A stretch of DNA of 7,067 bases from an uncultured Pseudomonadota bacterium (GTDB taxonomy: Bacteria > Pseudomonadota > Gammaproteobacteria > Burkholderiales > Burkholderiaceae_C): the NCBI GenBank assembly GCA_900320815.1, contig ONTY01000221.1, positions 1 through 7,067 of the forward strand, read 5' to 3'. A program made the position numbers and the translations under genes. Shown here piece by piece: positions 5,198 to 7,067 of this stretch (positions are counted from its first letter, which is position 1; every line of letters starts with the position of its first letter). The notes under the pieces were generated by a model that saw only the letters and a program-made list of their open reading frames with translations, ran no database searches and was not told the origin of the DNA.

Positions 5198-6994
5198 ATG
5201 GAAAACCAGCACCCCCCCCTCACCGGCTTGACCGAGGAAGAAGTTATCGCCAGTCGCAAAGCGCACGGCGCCAATATCCTCACCCCGCCGGAAAAAGACC
5301 CGCTGTGGAAACAGTACCTGGAAAAATTCAACGACCCACTCATCATCATCTTGCTCATCGCAGGCGCGCTGTCTATCTGCATTTCAATCTACGAATACTT
5401 CGCCACCGACAAGGGCGGCGCCGTTTTCTTTGAACCCGTCGGTATCTTTATCGCTATTTTGCTGGCCACCGGGCTGGCATTTATTTTTGAGCTGAAAGCC
5501 AACAAGGAGTTTTCCCTGCTCAACCAGGTCAATGACGATGAAGCCGTGCGCGTCATCCGCAGCGGTAACGTCACGGAAGTGCCACGCAAAGATGTGGTTG
5601 TGGGCGATATTGTGCTGCTCGCCGCTGGTGAAGAAATACCGGCAGACGCCGAGCTGCTCGAAGCCGTCTCCATGAATGTGGACGAATCGTCCCTGACTGG
5701 CGAACCGATGTGCCGCAAAAGCCATGACCCGGCGCAGTTTTCCAAAGAAGCCACCTTCCCCACCAACCACGTCATGCGCGGCACCAAAGTCATGGAAGGC
5801 CACGGCAAATGCCGCGTCCTGGCGGTGGGCGACAAAACGGAAAGTGGCAAGGTTTTTGTTGCTGCGCAAATTGATGACAGCGTCAAAACCCCGCTCAACG
5901 AGCAGCTCGACGGTCTGGGTGACTTGATTACCAAAGCCAGCTACGCCTTTGCCGCACTGATTATCGTCGGGCGCCTCATCATGTATTTCAGCGGCAGCGC
6001 GCCGTTCCAGTGGGTTGGTTTTATCTCCTACCTGCTGCAAACGCTGATGATTGCCGTCACCCTGGTGGTTGTCGCCGTGCCCGAAGGGCTACCAATGGCC
6101 GTCACGCTCAGCCTAGCATACAGCATGCGCCGCATGCTCAAAACCAATAATCTGGTGCGCAAAATGCATGCCTGCGAAACGATGGGCGCCACCACCGTCA
6201 TTTGCACCGATAAAACCGGCACCCTCACACAAAACCGCATGAGTGTGCGCACCGCCGTTTTCCCCAGCCTTGGCGCCACCCCCACACTGGCAGATAACGA
6301 CGCCAGCGTGCTTGTGAAAGAAGCAATGGCGTGCAACAGCACCGCCGAGCTTGACCTTGCCGACCCCAACAAACCCAGCGCCATCGGCAACCCCACCGAA
6401 GGCGCGCTGCTGCTGTGGCTGCGCGAACAAGGCATCGATTACAAAGCCGTGCAGGCAGCGGCACAGCGCACCGGGGAAATCCCCTTCTCCACCCTGCGTA
6501 AATATATGGCATCCACCGTGCGCTCGGCCAATGGGCAGCACGTGCTGCACGTCAAAGGCGCCCCAGAAATCGTGCTGGCCATGTGCAGCGACGTTGAAAA
6601 TCTGGACGCCATAAACACACAGCTGCGCGAGTTTCAAAATCAGGCCATGCGCACCCTCGGTTTTGCCTACAAAATCCTTGGCGAAGATGAAAAAGCCATC
6701 GACGATGAAGGCAACCTTGCCGCCAGCGGTCTGCAATTCCTTGGCGTCACCGCCATTGCCGACCCTGTGCGCGACGACGTACCCGCTGCCGTGACTGAAT
6801 GCACACGCGCGGGTATCGATATCAAAATCGTCACAGGCGATACACCCAATACCGCCAAGGAAATTGGCCGCCAAATCAACCTGTGGGACAACGCCAAAGA
6901 CGGCGACGCCAATCTGATTACCGGCCCGGAACTCGCCGCCCTGTCAGATGAAGAACTGGAAGCTATGAAACAACAAATTGAGTCATTAAAATGA
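5198..6994 (+). CDS. Calcium-translocating P-type ATPase (PMCA-type), C-terminally truncated
   Basis: The protein is a P2-type ATPase that would export Ca2+ across the inner membrane using ATP. In order it has membrane helices at about 47-66 and 80-98, the actuator domain with TGEP (167-170), helices at about 247-266 and 275-298 with the ion-binding PEGLP (295-299), the phosphorylation motif DKTGTLT (338-344, D338), the nucleotide-binding KGAPE (453-457) and TGDTPNTA (547-554). It stops at residue 598 just after ELEAMKQQIESLK. Family members are usually 850-900 residues, so the hinge TGDGxNDxP and helices 5-10 are missing, and transport should be impossible. The ATG at 5198 is chosen for GGAG 6 bases upstream and the family-like start MENQHPPLTGLTEEEV. 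An in-frame ATG at 5156 has a poorer site. The sequence after the stop is A-rich and not ATPase-like, so an insertion or rearrangement is likely rather than a point mutation. PMCA-type is likely; the exact ion is inferred from family. Confidence 0.92.
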   Translation: MENQHPPLTGLTEEEVIASRKAHGANILTPPEKDPLWKQYLEKFNDPLIIILLIAGALSICISIYEYFATDKGGAVFFEPVGIFIAILLATGLAFIFELKANKEFSLLNQVNDDEAVRVIRSGNVTEVPRKDVVVGDIVLLAAGEEIPADAELLEAVSMNVDESSLTGEPMCRKSHDPAQFSKEATFPTNHVMRGTKVMEGHGKCRVLAVGDKTESGKVFVAAQIDDSVKTPLNEQLDGLGDLITKASYAFAALIIVGRLIMYFSGSAPFQWVGFISYLLQTLMIAVTLVVVAVPEGLPMAVTLSLAYSMRRMLKTNNLVRKMHACETMGATTVICTDKTGTLTQNRMSVRTAVFPSLGATPTLADNDASVLVKEAMACNSTAELDLADPNKPSAIGNPTEGALLLWLREQGIDYKAVQAAAQRTGEIPFSTLRKYMASTVRSANGQHVLHVKGAPEIVLAMCSDVENLDAINTQLREFQNQAMRTLGFAYKILGEDEKAIDDEGNLAASGLQFLGVTAIADPVRDDVPAAVTECTRAGIDIKIVTGDTPNTAKEIGRQINLWDNAKDGDANLITGPELAALSDEELEAMKQQIESLK

Positions 6995-7067
6995 TGAACA
7001 TAAACGAACAGAGCCCGAAACCAAACAAAAAAAAGTACATACCTTAAATTCCTGGTCTCACCCTCAA
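6995..7067. other. A-rich sequence after the ATPase breakpoint, origin unknown
   Basis: These 73 bases include an 8-A tract (7027-7034) and low GC, in contrast to the ATPase gene. They do not code for the expected ATPase continuation in any plus-strand frame. They could be the edge of an insertion sequence or another rearranged segment, but no terminal repeat or transposase is visible before the window ends. Confidence 0.45.

Noticed and set aside
5384..6040. Minus-strand open frames opposite the ATPase (also 6113-6874)
   Set aside because: They lie entirely inside a clear P-type ATPase frame with all its motifs; no start signal or known domain.
6963..7040. Minus-strand 25-residue hydrophobic ORF (MYFFLFGFGLCSF to FVVS) with AGGA 9 bases upstream
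   Set aside because: It straddles the ATPase breakpoint and arises from an A-rich plus strand read as T-rich; too short and context-free to support.
6991..7047. Plus-strand 18-residue ORF overlapping the ATPase stop as ATGA
   Set aside because: Very short, low-complexity Lys/Asn/Pro content, no ribosome binding site or homology that I can see.

Overview
The window looks like chromosomal DNA from a GC-rich proteobacterium. The RtcB protein closely resembles the enterobacterial type, including its C-terminal CVKG, and the calcium ATPase is of the bacterial PMCA-like type. A gamma- or betaproteobacterium is therefore likely. A Cardiobacteriaceae-like host is only a guess; the sequence does not prove a genus. 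Composition is uneven: the ankyrin gene has almost only G/C at third codon positions, the other genes are more moderate, and the last ~75 bases are A-rich and unlike the rest.

Layout. (1) 1-1797, plus strand: the 3' part of a large ankyrin-repeat protein whose start lies outside the window. (2) 1798-1977: a short gap with a possible decayed LuxR-type helix-turn-helix remnant and a clear two-way terminator. (3) 1978-3024, minus strand: a flavin-dependent luciferase-like oxidoreductase. (4) 3025-3327: a terminator for the gene upstream and a candidate promoter for the oxidoreductase. (5) 3328-4463, minus strand: an rtcB RNA ligase gene broken near its 3' end by an internal deletion and frame change, leaving a 312-residue N-terminal piece and a 66-residue C-terminal piece that overlap at ATGA. 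(6) 4464-5197: a 734-base divergent intergenic region with a long stem-loop in the rtcB leader, a doubtful small ORF, a palindromic operator candidate and a perfect 10-bp hairpin in the ATPase leader. (7) 5198-6994, plus strand: a PMCA-type calcium P-type ATPase that stops at residue 598, before the hinge motif and the last six membrane helices. (8) 6995-7067: A-rich sequence of unknown origin.

The four main genes do not form an obvious pathway or operon. Two of them (rtcB and the ATPase) are damaged, and a possible third remnant (the LuxR-type HTH) lies nearby, so this stretch seems to be losing genes. I do not see a complete new defence or mobile system. The items most worth a second look are the rtcB lesion, the ATPase breakpoint and the structured leaders in the divergent intergenic region.
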